Shown piece by piece: positions 34,321 through 46,432 of a stretch of 64,000 nucleotides of DNA; position 1 is the stretch's first letter, and every line of letters begins with the position of its first letter. The stretch lies in NCBI GenBank assembly GCA_021186555.1, contig JAJKFL010000008.1:16175936-16239935 (forward strand). Reading direction: 5' to 3'. Below the pieces are notes generated by a model. That model was not told the DNA's origin and did not search any database. It worked only from the letters and a program-made list of their open reading frames with translations. A program made the translations under genes and the position numbers. Source of the DNA: Reticulitermes speratus (taxonomy: Eukaryota; Arthropoda; Insecta; Blattodea; Rhinotermitidae).

Positions 34321-34949
34321 TTTATAAACGTGATCAGACTTTGATACAAATGGACAGCACTTTCTCGTTTCATTTTGTATGTTAAAGTACCTAATTAATG
34401 AAACCGTTTGCGGTAAAGCCTGCATTGCATCGGATTATGTGGAACTCATGAAGCTGCAAAGTCACTCCTCGAATATGTGAATCTCTGGACCGTAACAGGT
34501 CGTCACCGATAAAATTCCAGGTCTTTCAGAACAGTAAATGCCAAGTGCGGTGTGAGTGTCTGTGTTAACGGGCCAGACATCCGCACACACACATATTGGA
34601 GTGGGTCACAGCACTTGGTTTTACTCTTCACGCATTTCACGGTAAATTGGGTTCAGAGAGCAACTTAGGACATCAAAGGAAAGGAGTTGACCGGGTCGAA
34701 ACACAGTACAACGAAATAACGTCAGAGACAGTGGAAAAGCGAAGTGATGTTGTAGGCTACTATATATGGTTCAGGCTTTTATTGGAGATGTATACCGAAA
34801 GCTAATACTTGAAACATGTTCTTTTCTTTTGCAATTTACTGATATGAAATTTTGTAAAGATTTTTAGTGTATTGCCGAAATATTAAAAAAGGCAAGTCTT
34901 GTGGGAAGCTTACTTTGTTTTTAGTCAGTGCTATACTGACAGATTCGAG
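34321..34949. other. Non-coding stretch
   Basis: No gene or known repeat seen. Confidence 0.5.
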
Positions 34950-35145
34950 GTCTCACAGCGTTGTTGCTGAAGATTAAAATATTTTGTGATGTTATTCCGT
35001 TTTGAATTGTAAATGGGGTCAAGCAGCTCAAGAACTCTCTTCTTGGAGTGCTTGACCTCAAATATGAAGCCACTACGCTGCTTCAAAATGTGCGTAAATA
35101 TTTGCTAGTCTGTACCGCGTAACATCCCAGCGGACTTGAATCAGA
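34950..35145. mobile_element. Family F palindromic MITE (copy 10)
   Basis: It starts CGAGGTCTCACAGCGTTGTTG, as copies 5 and 6 do, and ends TACCGCGTAACATCCCAGCGG. Inside, 35019-35063 forms a hairpin (GTCAAGCAGCTCAAGAA against TTCTTGGAGTGCTTGAC). Confidence 0.65.
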
Positions 35146-35834
35146 ATTGTATTCATCTTATTCAGTTACTGTTCGAGGATGTATTAAGGTTTCAAATTGA
35201 CTTCATCACTTTGTGAAAAATGCCAGACGTAGAAACACACCAGAAAGTTTATAACCCCAATTACAGCCAATTTTTGATGTTGGTTTGGGTCTTGGCATGT
35301 AAATGCCTTTCTATTAAGGTGGGACAAGGTCAGTTTAAAGAAAAAAAGTCACACTGCGATGAAGAATGACCTACCGGGCTATGTAACCTATACTGAAGTT
35401 AATAGGAGTACAGTAACATCTACCAAAGTTTAGTACTTCAAATTTACAGTTTATAGTACAAAACAAACTGCAGTTTATCCGAAAAGTACTGTAATATTCT
35501 GAAACCAATTCTACTGTGGTAACAGAGTCCAAAGTGTCAAAGCTGTCAGGAACAATACCCGTCATGTTGCAGTCCCATCCACCTTCCACCTCCACAAAAA
35601 TCTTCATACCCTTATCCTTACGTTTTGCTCTCGCTCTTCTAATCCGGACGTTTACCAAGATCTTTTCTCCGCAAAAGTTCTCTGTGCATTTATTGTTTCC
35701 CAATTCTACCCACATGCCCAGCCCATCGTAACCACCGAGATTCCATCGTATTAACGTTATTCAGTGACATGTAGTCTGTAGATAACAAGGTTTAATGTTG
35801 TGTAATAACGTAATTTTTTTACCTACTTCATCCG
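35146..35834. other. Non-coding stretch with an unrecognised 114-codon frame
   Basis: The minus frame 35371-35715 (114 codons) is moderately GC-balanced. It contains IRRARAKRKDKG and EGGWDCNMTG, but no domain that I recognise. The plus strand is also open for 71 codons over part of it, so chance or an old repeat is likely. Confidence 0.4.
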
Positions 35835-36085
35835 TTTTATAGCTCAGTCAGTTTAGTGACTAGACTTCTTATCGGACGGACGGAGATTTGGAACCCGATT
35901 TCCAGCCGATGTAGAGATTTCCGCTTCTCCACAACGTCCACACCAGCTTTGGGGCCCACCCAGTCTCCACTCAAGTGGTTACGACGGAGACTTTTCCCGG
36001 GTTTAAACGGCCAAGCCAAAAGATAATCGCTCAATATAGAGTCGAGATTGAGTACTCTTGAAGCTGTACCCACTCCGTCGTAATT
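35835..36085 (+). mobile_element. SINE C copy 5
   Basis: The head TTTATAGCTCAGTCAGTTTAG is followed by GACTAGACTTCTTATCGGACGG and TTTGGAACCCGATTTCCAGCC (degenerate B-box). Then come CAACGTCCACACCAGC and GGGGCCCACCCAGTCTCC. The 3' half is divergent. Confidence 0.7.
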
Positions 36086-38597
36086 ACTAACTACAGTCAC
36101 AACTTTACATTTGTTACTTGAGCCTACTCAGGTCTGCGTATTCGTAGGATTAACCCTTCCAAGACTCTGCGGTTTAAATTCAACTATTCCCCAAGACGGA
36201 GGACGTTTACGTTTATTGTGCCCTTACAAGCATTCACAAGACTATGGTGACTGTGGACGGTAGCACGTGAAGAATTAAATGTCCGAAAAGTGCACTGAAG
36301 CCGATATTAAAAGGTTATTTTTTATGAAACGTGTATTGGAGTCCGTCTCGTAAGTCAGGTCAGTGTTGAATGCGTTATAGGCCTATTACACGACACCAAT
36401 TTAACGCCACTGGTGTAGATTGTAGAGAATGGGTAAACAAGGAAACGTTCGTTCTGTTTGTCACCACGTACCACCTTTGTAGGATGTACTGCAGGCAATT
36501 TCGACCTGTCAGTGTAAACCACTGTACAAGCTGTATTTCCATGTTATTGTTCCTTGGCACAAAATCATCAGTGTTGTTCGTCAACTGCTTGAGTCTGAGG
36601 TCTGTACCTTGTGAGATCGACTTCACGTCTCCCTTCTTTCGAACCCCCTCCGCCCTATAAACACACCCTCATTAACCAACGTTCCTCCAACAGCGCCTTA
36701 GTGTAAGAGAAGCTTGTTTCGCAAGTGCGTAATTTGCAATCAGAAACTTGATACTTTGTTGGGTTAAAGCTGACCGAGTATGGAAATTAGTTTGATCCTA
36801 CAGTGTCTTAGGGCGTCTAATTTGTTCTAAGATTAAGCAGGGGGATAAGCTCTGGCCTTGTCAGGCAGAGAAGAATAAGATGCCCTGTACTTGACAGCGA
36901 TAATAATAAATTCACATGAAAGTATAGAAACGTGTAAAGGGAGCTACAGGTTTGGTCCTGCCGTTGGTAACAGGTGTGACAGGGTCGTATGTGTGTACAA
37001 AAGACTTTCGATGTGTAGGCCAGCAGACCGAACGGAGACAAAGGGCAGGGAGATTTGTGGGGGCGTTACTCAAGTCTGCGAGCTGTATAGAGACGGCCGA
37101 GAAAATATTGTACACGAGCGTATATGTTTACAGAATGTTCTTAGGCGAAATTAATTACACTGGTCAGTCGTTTGAATCGCAGTTAGTGTATAACATTTTC
37201 TCATATCGATTTCCATTGTGTCTGTCTCTGTAACGAGACATGTTCAAACTTTGTGCCTATGAAAATTTACAGCTATTATAGTGATGTTTTTTTGCTGCCA
37301 TATTGATCGGCGGTTATCGTAGACGCTAGCCCCAATCTCCACCTACTTTGCTTTGCTGAATTATGCTATCAGTGTACAAAATACTCCGATCTATTCCTAA
37401 TTCTTTTGTGGGGTAAACATTTGGTTTTCCTGTAATTCTTATCTTATCCTAATGGTTTTAGGGTATTTAAGTCTCGATGGATGGACGAGGCGGACATAAA
37501 GCACACAGGAAAGAAATTGATATGACTTGTTTATTTTATTATTAAGGCTTAAAGGAAGTAGCCATATTGAAGATAACTCAAATGACATGATACGGTAAAA
37601 ATAGATCATAGAGACACACTGTGTCAGGATGTGAAATTGTTTAAACCAGCTCAAGAACTATTTTAGATTGTTCTCCTGTAATGCGGCATTGTACCATCAG
37701 GAATATTTGCTGTCTTTCCAGAGAAGACAGACCGTCATATTGTCGTAGATAAGGCATGTCAACAAATGTGGATTTCCTCAAGATTGACGTCTTACAAACT
37801 TCTGCATCTGACAGCTCCTTAATCTATAGGGCAATAAAAGTACAATTCCTGTAACGTTATATATAAAAATGTGGAAAATATCAGTTATTTTTCTTATTCT
37901 TTCACAAGAATTTGTTACATCAAGCCCATTCCGAACTTTCTTAGTTAAATTGGTTTCTCAATCTACTTCTTTATACGAATTCCCATAGGCCTATATCTTT
38001 TCTCTGTAGGAGTAAATGTAGTTTTTTTTTTTTTTGTTTTACGGATCCTATATTCTTGCATTTGTCTACACGCTGTCTCAAGTGTAACTGATAATCTTGT
38101 TACGTCGCCAGCACTGTTCTTATCTCTTCTTCGTCACGTTGTCTATCGCTACTATTACACTCCGTAGCAATATAAGCCATCGAGTGTAGATAGTTTGTGT
38201 TCGTCTTGTGTCATTCTTTCCCAACAACTCAGTTCAAATATGTGTACTCAGTTTAGATAAAATATTGTATAGCCTCTATAAAATATATCTTCTCATTCCG
38301 ATTTTGAAATATCTCTTTACTATTCTAAGAGGTGTAGGCCTGTTATAGACGTTTATGTGTTAATCTGAGTTTTTGTTGAAATTATCAGCTATACTGTATA
38401 CGCTGCTTTTTAAAATTGTTAATTCTTTCAATCATCTTTTCATTCACAACTGTTTTTAATTCCTCAAAATCTTTTTCTTTTATTCCCATAGATTTTGTTT
38501 TGGTTTCTGAAATCTTTAGCTTATACAGTCCTATGCCCATTAATTACAATGGACACACTGTCTCAGCTGCATAATATTGTTTCCCCGTCGAACATTA
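36086..38597. other. Non-coding stretch
   Basis: At 36891-37233 three frames of 67-93 codons overlap on both strands. This reflects a local GC rise, and none shows a recognisable domain. TAGGCCTA octamers are at 36378 and 37986. The rest is AT-rich. Confidence 0.5.
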
Positions 38598-38680
38598 GGA
38601 TCTTGGCTTTGAATCGCACTCGAGATGTGGACGTGTGTCTTGTTTTATCTGTGTCAGTGTATCCGGTAGGTGGAAGAGCG
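38598..38680 (+). mobile_element. SINE A fragment (diverged)
   Basis: GGATCTTGGCTTTGAATCGCAC then ATGTGGACGTGTGTCTTGT aligns to the B-box and following segment of SINE A (GGATCGCGGGTTTGAATCCCAC, CTGGATGTTCGTCTCTTGTG). The A-box half and the 3' half are missing or unrecognisable. Confidence 0.5.
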
Positions 38681-38744
38681 TGCCTAGTCTAGAAACTGTA
38701 CAGTTTCTGGCTCTTGTATATACGGCAATGAACATTCTTTTCCA

Positions 38745-38795
38745 CACGGGACTGTGAAAGTTTGACCAGCTGAGCAAATACCATCGCTCAAAATC
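38745..38795 (+). mobile_element. Possible family L 3' fragment
   Basis: AAGTTTGACCAGCTGAGCAA is close to the L block TTTCTTGACCAGCTGAGCGA. The match is short. Confidence 0.35.
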
Positions 38796-39964
38796 TTGAG
38801 TTTCGTGTGGTTAAATGTCATCTCCGAAAACATCCGGCCATGAACCTATATTGTGCAATTTAGCCTCGTCAGTGCTGAATGCAAATTCCATTCGCCAATT
38901 GTGCATGAAGAATATTTTCAGTCAGGTCGTAACTCCGTGTTTCGAGACATAGCAAATCCACTAGTTTATTGCATTTGAACTACTGAGCCACCTGGGCAAT
39001 ATTAAACCGATTTTTCTTTCTCAACCGGTCATCCAGCAAGTCCACTTCCGCTCCACATTAATTTGGGTTATATTGTCTGTTCGACTGGGCAGACATTGCC
39101 GCTGGCTAAGGGCAGACACAGAGACACGTAGAACGACTTGATGGAGCACACCGCCTCTGTGATCAGAGGAGCGTGCAGTTTATTGCCAGGGGTAAACAAG
39201 GCTGTTACCAATCTATGCTATAGCTGCAGTATTATACACGTTATTAATTTTACGATTCGGATTACAGTTTGTACGTGCTTATATGTGTACATTTGTGTTT
39301 ATGTACGTAACGCACGACGGAGCGTGTTGGTGGAGTTCTAACGCTCCATGCTACTATCAAGGACGCACCCCACATATCCACTTTGAACATCATCTCCGTC
39401 ACGGACTGTCCTCACGAATGGTATACTAACCAGTTCTACCTTCGAATGAGCCACATTCTTTTAAAACTGAACCACCTGATATTTTGTGAATACCTTACCG
39501 TATCATTCTACGCTGCATAAGTCGAAACTGTGCAGTTGGAATGGTGTCGTTAAATAACCCATGTCATGGAACAGCTTCATGTACACAGCTCTACAAAATA
39601 CAATGCAATGATGACACTTGATTCAAATATGGTAATATATTGCTTGGGGCATTTGGTAGTAGAAAAAAGCAAGAGTGAGTACGGTGCATCCGTTCCCATT
39701 TCTGCTTTTTAAGTGCGAAAGCGTAAAGTATTCCTCCTTTGTTTGTTCTATTCTGAAGTTAGTTGTTGTTTTTATTAGATTTTATTCGAGTACTTAGCTC
39801 ATTATCGGTCTACATACACTTTACACTTTCTGTAAGCCTCTGTGTAGACTAATGTAAAATCTTAAATAATAAAAACACAACTTATACATTGATTTAATAT
39901 CTTGCAGAATTATTATGGTTACATTTGTTAATTTTAGGATTGTTGTTATAATACACATGATCGC
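38796..39964. other. Non-coding stretch
   Basis: No gene or known repeat seen. Confidence 0.5.
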
Positions 39965-40220
39965 AGATGGCTCAGTCCACATATAGTGGCTGGTTATGGG
40001 ATGGATAATCGGGGCTGATTCCTGGCAGGAGAAAATATTTTTTCAATACGGCCCTTGGGATCACCTGGCCTCTTAACCAGTGGTTACCGGGAGCTATCTG
40101 GGTGTAAAGTGGCTGCAGCTTGTAGCTGATCATTCAACTCGACCTAGTGCCGAACTGAAAATACGTGAAACGTTGCCTTCAAGTTTTCTATGTATTCATG
40201 GCTTGGAGTATGGCGTAGAT
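39965..40220 (+). mobile_element. SINE C copy 6
   Basis: The head CAGATGGCTCAGTCCACATA, TGGCTGGTTATGGGATGGATAA, TCGGGGCTGATTCCTGGCAGG leads into the body GATCACCTGGCCTCTTAACC and the 3' half GATCATTCAACTCGACCTAG, TATTCATGGCTTGG. It is old and diverged. Confidence 0.6.
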
Positions 40221-40239
40221 AATCGGTCTGCTACTGGAT

Positions 40240-40450
40240 AATATCCCCCCCTTTAATTATTAACGAAGTTACGCCCAGATCTCGTAACAGGGATCCAGAA
40301 TCTGCCTGCTGTCTGTCAGAAGAATGGATCCAATCCGAAATAATGCACAACAAATATTAGTACTCTGTGCGTTTGGGGCTTCTGACAGATGTTGGCCCCG
40401 CGCCGCGTGGTCTGCGGCAGCATTGTCTACACCATTGCATGGTAACTAAT
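40240..40450 (+). repeat. Unclassified interspersed repeat K, copy 3
   Basis: It starts in a C7 run. The shared blocks are TAATTATTAACGAAGTTACGC, TCGTAACAGGGATCCAGAATC, TGTCAGAAGAATGGATCCAATC and CGCCGCGTGGTCTGCGGC, ending CATTGTCTACACC. It has the same order and orientation as the copies at 17985 and 19436. Confidence 0.75.
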
Positions 40451-43400
40451 TAAGCAGCAATATAATGACGGAAGCAACCAACTGTGAACTGGGTTAATGC
40501 AACTTATAAAGCGACCTTCGATTTGCATCAAGTTCCTAACTTCCGTTCATAACTTTTAGTTTCCGTAAATAATTCTCTTTTCCGCTGACTGTACCTCATA
40601 GAGTTACGTTTAATGAAGCAGTGGGACAATTTTACGATTTGCCATGATTTACAGGAGAAAGAAGATGTGAGTGTTCTGCGTGCAAGGCAAAACCAAAGGT
40701 ACTGTTTCGAGTGTTCGCAACTTTTCGAAAAATCGGAAGCCATTACTGCGTATAGCTTGTGTGTTCACTGGAAAAATCGAGTTTGATTGCCTGTTACGTA
40801 CGTGAATACCGGTAAAAGCGGAAACACGTCAGATGTGGCGCCTTTTGTTTGTAATGTTTGTGTCAATCCCCTAAAGACTTCTACGTGAAGTATGCATGAC
40901 TTAAGCCTTTGATTTATTAATAGAATAAATTAAATGCATAACACAGCTAATTCAGGATATGTTCATCCTTTAATGGTTCAGAATGTGAAGTGATAATCCG
41001 AGGAAATGAGGAGCTTCTTCTGCAGCCAGTAGATGGCCGAAGTGCCTGTTCGGCACTCTTCGCAAGGAAGAGTTGCAAAACTGCGCCTACTATCGCCATC
41101 CGTCCATATAATATAGTACCTAGAAAATATATGAAAGGATTTGCATATATTTTTATGTCGGACAGTTTTACTAGAATTTGTCTCCACATTCACACTGTGG
41201 GTGAAATCTGACAAAACTAATGGGCACTGTGCTGGAATACTTATCTGCACGCATTTCTGCACAAATCGCTGAAGACACTCGCCAAATACAGTAGTGAAAC
41301 TTATCTTGAAACAAAGGCATATAGCGCAAAAGGAAACGTTTTTCTGTAAGCCGTAAGGCTTTCGAGGTAATTAAACAAAAGAGAACAAGCGCACTAGAGT
41401 TGTTATACTATGTTTATTCTGATTCGTATCATCTTTTGCGTTCTCACAGGACTATTAACACACAAACTGTAGGGGATTTCATGTATAAAGCACGGTGCCT
41501 GAATCACTCGAACTGATCCCCGCTAACAAAGAGACACAATACTATTATGTAGGCCTATAGAATTTACAGCAGCCCTGAAGAGAACCGGTCCATGGCGACC
41601 CACTGCGACTTCGACCCAAACGTACAGCCACTTTCAAGCAGTAACGTAACAAGTATAGGGATTTGAATAAAAATGCAGTTAAATAAATTTGAATATAGTC
41701 CACATAATATTTTGGGATTTGTAGACGTATCAACTCAAATAACAGTACACTCATTTACTTTTTTCAATAACTCTAAAGCTGCGCTGGAACTTTATAACAT
41801 TACGTGCTACTTTCATAGTGCTCAGTGTGTCTCAGGTTTGGGTACAATGACAGGATGTTGTGAAGAAGCTTTCGGGTTCAATAAAAGGCTGGTAATTTTT
41901 TGGCCATCTGAGCGACTGTCAGGTTCTGAAACAGAAGTTTGTTCCACGGAGTTACCTAGTTGTCACTGCTAAGATGAACATACCGCATGGGGTTTACGGA
42001 ACAATATGGAACGGAACTTTTAAAATAGGGCAGTAGTCCTACTGGTCGTCTTCCATGACTGACCATAATAACCTTGCTCAAGGCTTCTCGAAATGTCGCT
42101 CGTTTGGGCCAGTAATTCTGTTCTTCTCATGCCGTTGTTCCACCGCTATATGCACTCACTTAGTCAATATCGTTACTGGTGACCTTTTTGTTATAGCCAC
42201 GTTGGCCATACATTATTCAAACGTACTTGTAGATATGTAAATGTATTATGGTTTATGACTTTAATCTGTCTAGTTTCATAACGGTATTCTTGGCCTTCAG
42301 ATTCGGATTAAGAGGAACGGGACAACACAAAAGCTGTTGTTGCTACGATGAAAGTGAAACTAATTACGTACTACACACTTTGCGCTTTTATTATTTTAAC
42401 TGGGCCCAGATAAATACGGTTCATCAGTCCATAATCCACCAGTCTATATTCCAACTGAGGTGCCGTAACGGGACGTCTAACACAGTCCGAGGAAACGTAG
42501 AGCAAGGAACAAATATTTCTTTACCTTAAAAATGAAGTTTGCATAACATAAAGTGACGAATATAAACAGAATAAATCGTAAATGGGATTGTGACAAAGGT
42601 ATATCACATTTGAAATTATTTACTTATGGACTTCGTAAATCGCCTCACGTTAAAGGTAAAACCCAGAGGTTGAAGATAGCGCTACCTATCGGGCCCAACT
42701 GCTTATCCTTAAACTTATCTTTGGCTTGAGAAGGGGAGGCCTATTCTGTCCCCGAAACGACACTTTCCACTCTCTGCTTAACGTTTTACACTCTCTGTTC
42801 GACGTTTTCCACGCTTTTTCTACCGTTACTTTATTCTTCATCACCCTATTTTCTTTATCAATCAGCCCAAAGTGCTTATAGCTAGCAACATTCGTGGGAC
42901 CAGAATAGCTGGAGCTGAATACTGTATGTGGAAGTACTCTGAACCGGGGAACAGTGACAACTGGAGGGAAGTGTGGAGAGCACTGATCTATGGAACTAAT
43001 TTCCGTGGTCTCAACATAAGGCCCGTATAAAGTAAATAAAAGTTTTCTGATTGAACTGTACAGCGTCTTGAATTAGTGCCAGAATGATGGGTTTAACTGA
43101 AAGACACAATGTTGCCGCAGCAAGTTCTATACCCAAGGTGACCACTTTGCTTTAATGCTCTTTCTTCCTTTCCATGTAATGGAACATTAGGGGAATGAAT
43201 TTGTGTGCTGCTGATTGCTATGTGCAGTAAAGTCCACCCGCAAAACCTGAACCATCAAATTTTATCTCTCCGCAGAGATCTGTGTTAATTATATCGGAGA
43301 ATGAATGACCAATGTTACGCATGAAAAGGTCAGAAATGAAAATTGTGCATTTTTAGCTTACATTTTTAAGGGAAAAAGCATTACTATCGTTCAAGCCGTT

Positions 43401-43535
43401 GAGCATTGGCGTCTCATTGCGGAGGTCCAGTTTAAGTCAAGGTTTCTCATTGTGATTTTTGTGGTGAGAAAGTAGCACTGGGTTAGTATTTTAAAATAAT
43501 TTTTTAAGAAGGACATCCCGTTGTGTTCTGTACAA
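40451..43535. other. AT-rich non-coding stretch
   Basis: No gene seen. Frames up to 99 codons exist (40947-41262, 41673-41972, 42248-42529), but overlapping frames on the other strand and the absence of any recognisable domain argue against genes. A TAGGCCTA octamer is at 41550-41557. Confidence 0.5.
41845..41955 (+). mobile_element. Possible family L 3' fragment
   Basis: GGCTGGTAATTTTTTGGCCATCTGAGCGACT corresponds to the L block NNGGGGAATTTCTTGACCAGCTGAGCGA, preceded by a degenerate GGATGTTGTGAAGAAGC. The match is moderate. Confidence 0.4.
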
Positions 43536-43539
43536 TAAT

Positions 43540-43775
43540 AAAAAGAGGAAATAGTACCGTCAACACAGCTGTTATTTTATTATAAATTAGTTACTTATTT
43601 CATTATCGCAACTAGTCTCGGCCTTAGGTCATCTTCATGTTGCGTTTGATGTTTTTAACTTATGATTTTGCTTGAAGATGGCCTAAGGCCGAAACTAGTT
43701 GCGAGTATGTAAACGAATATCTAATAATAAAATAACAGTTGTGTTGATCGTAGTATTTCCTGCTTTTATTTTTCA
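43540..43775. mobile_element. Long palindromic MITE (family G)
   Basis: The left arm about 43540-43637 (GAGGAAATAGTACCGTCAACAC ... CGGCCTTAGGTCATCTTCA) and the right arm about 43673-43775 (TGAAGATGGCCTAAGGCC ... GTGTTGATCGTAGTATTTCC) are inverted repeats about 95-100 bp long, with a 35-base centre. The inner ends carry the hairpin module (TGAAGATGG, stem GGCCTAAGGCC, CGAAAC). Such foldback structure without coding sequence is typical of MITEs. The superfamily cannot be told, because no clear target duplication was found. Confidence 0.8.
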
Positions 43776-45599
43776 AATTATTATTTCACATTGGTAATAC
43801 ACATCGCTTATGAAACGGCAAATTGTCGTAACCCACAAATTCTTCACACTGAGACTTCCGCACTGCTAACACTTGGGTAAAAAAACACGCCTTCTATCAA
43901 AATGTTGTTCGTTCATTCTGTAGTCTGTCTTACGACAGGTCCTTAGCTTCTTCCAAAGCGAGTTCTCCACAGGGTGCCTTTTTCTGAAAGAGACTATCCA
44001 GAAAAAGTAATAATGTGGTAGTTTTTCCACAAAAATTGCTTATCCTCATATTTTCGTAAAAACGTAATATGCCTAAGTGTTGGTCTATTGAGGATAGGTC
44101 AAGTTTTTTTCACTCTTCTGTAAAATTGTGTGTCTGTGGGTTACGACAAATTGCTGTTTCATGAGCGACATATTTCTTCATTATCATCACCTGTGCTTTA
44201 ATCGGGACTTCATATTTAACGATGAATTTGGTTGCTCCTAAACGTGTAATGGATTGTGTAAATTTTAATTTCACTTTAGTAGGGAAAGAAAGGAAAATAA
44301 TCTCCCAGTCCTTCACCCGTACCTGCCCTTCAATGAACACATATTTACAATTTATACATGTTTGTGTAAAACATCCCCTCATAAACGTTTTGCAGTATTT
44401 GACTGCCATCTTAGCGGCTAAACAGAGCGTTATTTAACTTGCAGGCGTGGGCCCAAATTTGCTGATGTAGGGAATCAACCTGAGACTACTTTGTTCAAGC
44501 TCGTGAATTTCAAAGGCGTGTTGGACCAAAAAGGCTTTTTGATATATATGTATATCGATAGCCGACACTCGAGTTTAAAGGACACTGACGTATTGTCCCC
44601 ATGTGACTATGTATGACATTGTAGAAAATGAGAAATTATGAGTAGAAACAAAGAATGAATGGTGTTGATGAAGTAATTATTGAATTGCATGAGAGAATGG
44701 AGGAAAAACGAATGATTGAGGAAGAAATAAAAGGATCACAAATTAAAATAAATAATAACTAAAAGAAATAAATAATCAGGGGGAAAGAGAATGAAAGATT
44801 AGCCTGAAAGAAGGAGAAAATAAAGCAAAACTGTGATTTAAACGTGGAAATAAATGATTTAGGAAACGTAACAATGAGTAGATATAAATTCAGGAATGGA
44901 ACGAAGTACAGAAAGAAGATAAAGTAAAGAATGAAAGAAAAGGTAGCGAAAAGAAAGTAATGAAGTAATTACCTTAGTGTAAGAAGTGGCTTTGCAATGG
45001 GAATACACAAACTCCAGGCCAATGAGTTCTTTCAGGATGTTTAGCTTCAGGGTTGTACTCCGGACTGCAAAAATTTGAGCCAGCAGATCGAATCAGATCT
45101 TCTATCTGTGCCTACAAAGAATAGCAAAATATTTGGCTCCGAGTTTCTGTTGACTGGCGGAAGAAATTCACGGTAGACTTAGCACTTTCATGCATGCTGC
45201 AGTCTGTTATTTAGCAAGGTGATGTCGGTTGCTAGGATACCGACCTCCAGGCTGTCGTGATATAGCAAAGCATCATCATTATTATCAACTCATATTTCAT
45301 ACACTGATGTTTATAAAAATACGGTTCGTTTCGTATGGGGGTGTGCGGTGTTGGGGCTCGGAGGCAAAACCTCCCATATCACGAAGCAGCAGGTTATTGT
45401 TTTGAATATTGCGATAGACCGTGCATGAAATGGCGGACTTCATCAAGATATAGAGAACAAATTGTGTGTCGACGTTACACGGGGTAAGGACACGCGTTTT
45501 TTCCTACCATCATAGCTGCTTTAGAACAGGTCGTGGTACGAGATTTGAAGTATTCACAGTGGTGGAAAAAAGTGCCTCATAATTCCGCCGTTTGCAGAT
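43776..45599. other. Non-coding stretch with purine-rich tract
   Basis: 44640-44975 is purine-rich on the plus strand (GAAAGAA types). The 99-codon minus frame at 44110-44409 is matched by a 71-codon plus frame over the same DNA, and neither is recognisable. Confidence 0.5.
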
Positions 45600-45715
45600 T
45601 TTCAAAAATACCACCTGTTCTTCCCTGATGATGGAGGTAGTATGTTCCTCCGAAACAATGATACACATCTGCTAGATTACAGGGTGTCATAACCCAAAAG
45701 GCCACACTATTAATT
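45600..45715. mobile_element. Family F MITE (copy 11)
   Basis: CCCTGATGATGGAGG (45634-45648), then TTCCTCCGAAAC (45645-45656 region), then CAGGGTGTCATAACCCAAAAGGC. This is the hairpin module followed by the outer arm, as in copy 4. Confidence 0.6.
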
Positions 45716-45734
45716 CAATGTGATATGTCTTGCC

Positions 45735-45792
45735 GCTATGTTGAAGGTAGTCCTAGGCGTTGATGGGAGAATAATATGACAGTATAAATAGA
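45735..45792 (+). mobile_element. Family L tail, left half (split by SINE B2)
   Basis: GGTAGTCCTAGGCGTTGATGGG and AGAATAATATGACAG match the start of L tails (GRPRRRWEDN region). The continuation lies at 46071, beyond the SINE. Confidence 0.55.
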
Positions 45793-46070
45793 GCAATCCC
45801 ATTACAGGCATGGACAGGCCCTTAGGGTTCCAGGAGTTTGAGGCTCTTAGATTTCTAGACAATCGGGGTTGTCAATCCTACACACCGGCCGCCTTTACCC
45901 CCAGGAAATATTCCTGGTACTCATTTCTGTTAGAGGCTGAGTCGACCCCAGGGCCATAGTGCGACCGAAAGGATTATGTCAATGAAAAATTCCAATGACA
46001 CCATCGGGAATCGAACCCGCGACCTTCCGGCTTGTAGCGTAGTGCCTCAACCAACTGCTCCACCGCGTGC
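45793..46070 (-). mobile_element. SINE B copy 2
   Basis: On the minus strand from 46070: CACGCGGTGGAGCAGTTGG (A-box) and GCGGGTTCGATTCCCG (B-box), then the shared body. Relative to copies 1 and 3 it lacks about 15 bp (CACATGAAGGTGGTA) near 45870. Flanking sequence on both sides is a broken L tail. A target duplication is not clear. Confidence 0.85.
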
Positions 46071-46212
46071 ATATCTTAAAGAAATCAGTTGCAAAGGAGT
46101 AGAGTGGATATCTCTTGTTTCATGATAGGGATAGGTTGCGGGCTGTTTTGAATACGATAATGAACCTTCCGATTTTTTAAAAAATGCGGGGAATTTCTTG
46201 ATTGGTTGAGGA
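46071..46212 (+). mobile_element. Family L tail, right half (split by SINE B2)
   Basis: ATCTTAAAGAAATCAGTTGC, then GATAGGGATAGGTTGCGGGC (DRDRLRAV, the W-less form of DRDxWRAV), then TACGATAATGAACCTTCC and GGGGAATTTCTTGATTGG. The order matches L copy 2, which shows that the SINE interrupted a resident L element. Confidence 0.6.
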
Positions 46213-46432
46213 ACTGATACCTCCTCAAATAGGACTCTGCTCCATACTTTATGGAGTTAGTTTGTTTGTTTGTTTGTTAGCCAGGCAGTCATTTAGTTGA
46301 GTTAAAAGCAGTTCACAACTACACTGATACCTTCTCAAATAGGATCTGCTCCATACTTTATGGAGTGAGTTAGTTAGTTAGTTAGTTAGGCAGGTAATCA
46401 TTTATTTGAGTTAAAGCAGTCCACAACTGCAC
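46213..46432. repeat. 110-bp tandem duplication with divergent microsatellites
   Basis: Unit 1 (46213-46322) and unit 2 (46323-46432) both begin ACTGATACC and contain CTCCATACTTTATGGAGT, a tetranucleotide run, then CATTTAGTTGAGTTAAA or CATTTATTTGAGTTAAA. They end near CACAACTACACTG or CACAACTGCACTG. Unit 1 holds a TTTG-type run and unit 2 a TTAG-type run at the same place. The duplication begins inside the 3' end of an L tail. Confidence 0.85.

Noticed and set aside
36891-37233. Overlapping frames of 67-93 codons as a gene
   Set aside because: Three frames on both strands are open at once, which reflects composition and not coding, and no domain is recognised.
38691-38709. Short palindrome AGAAACTGTACAGTTTCT
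   Set aside because: At 18 bp and isolated, such palindromes occur by chance in 64 kb.
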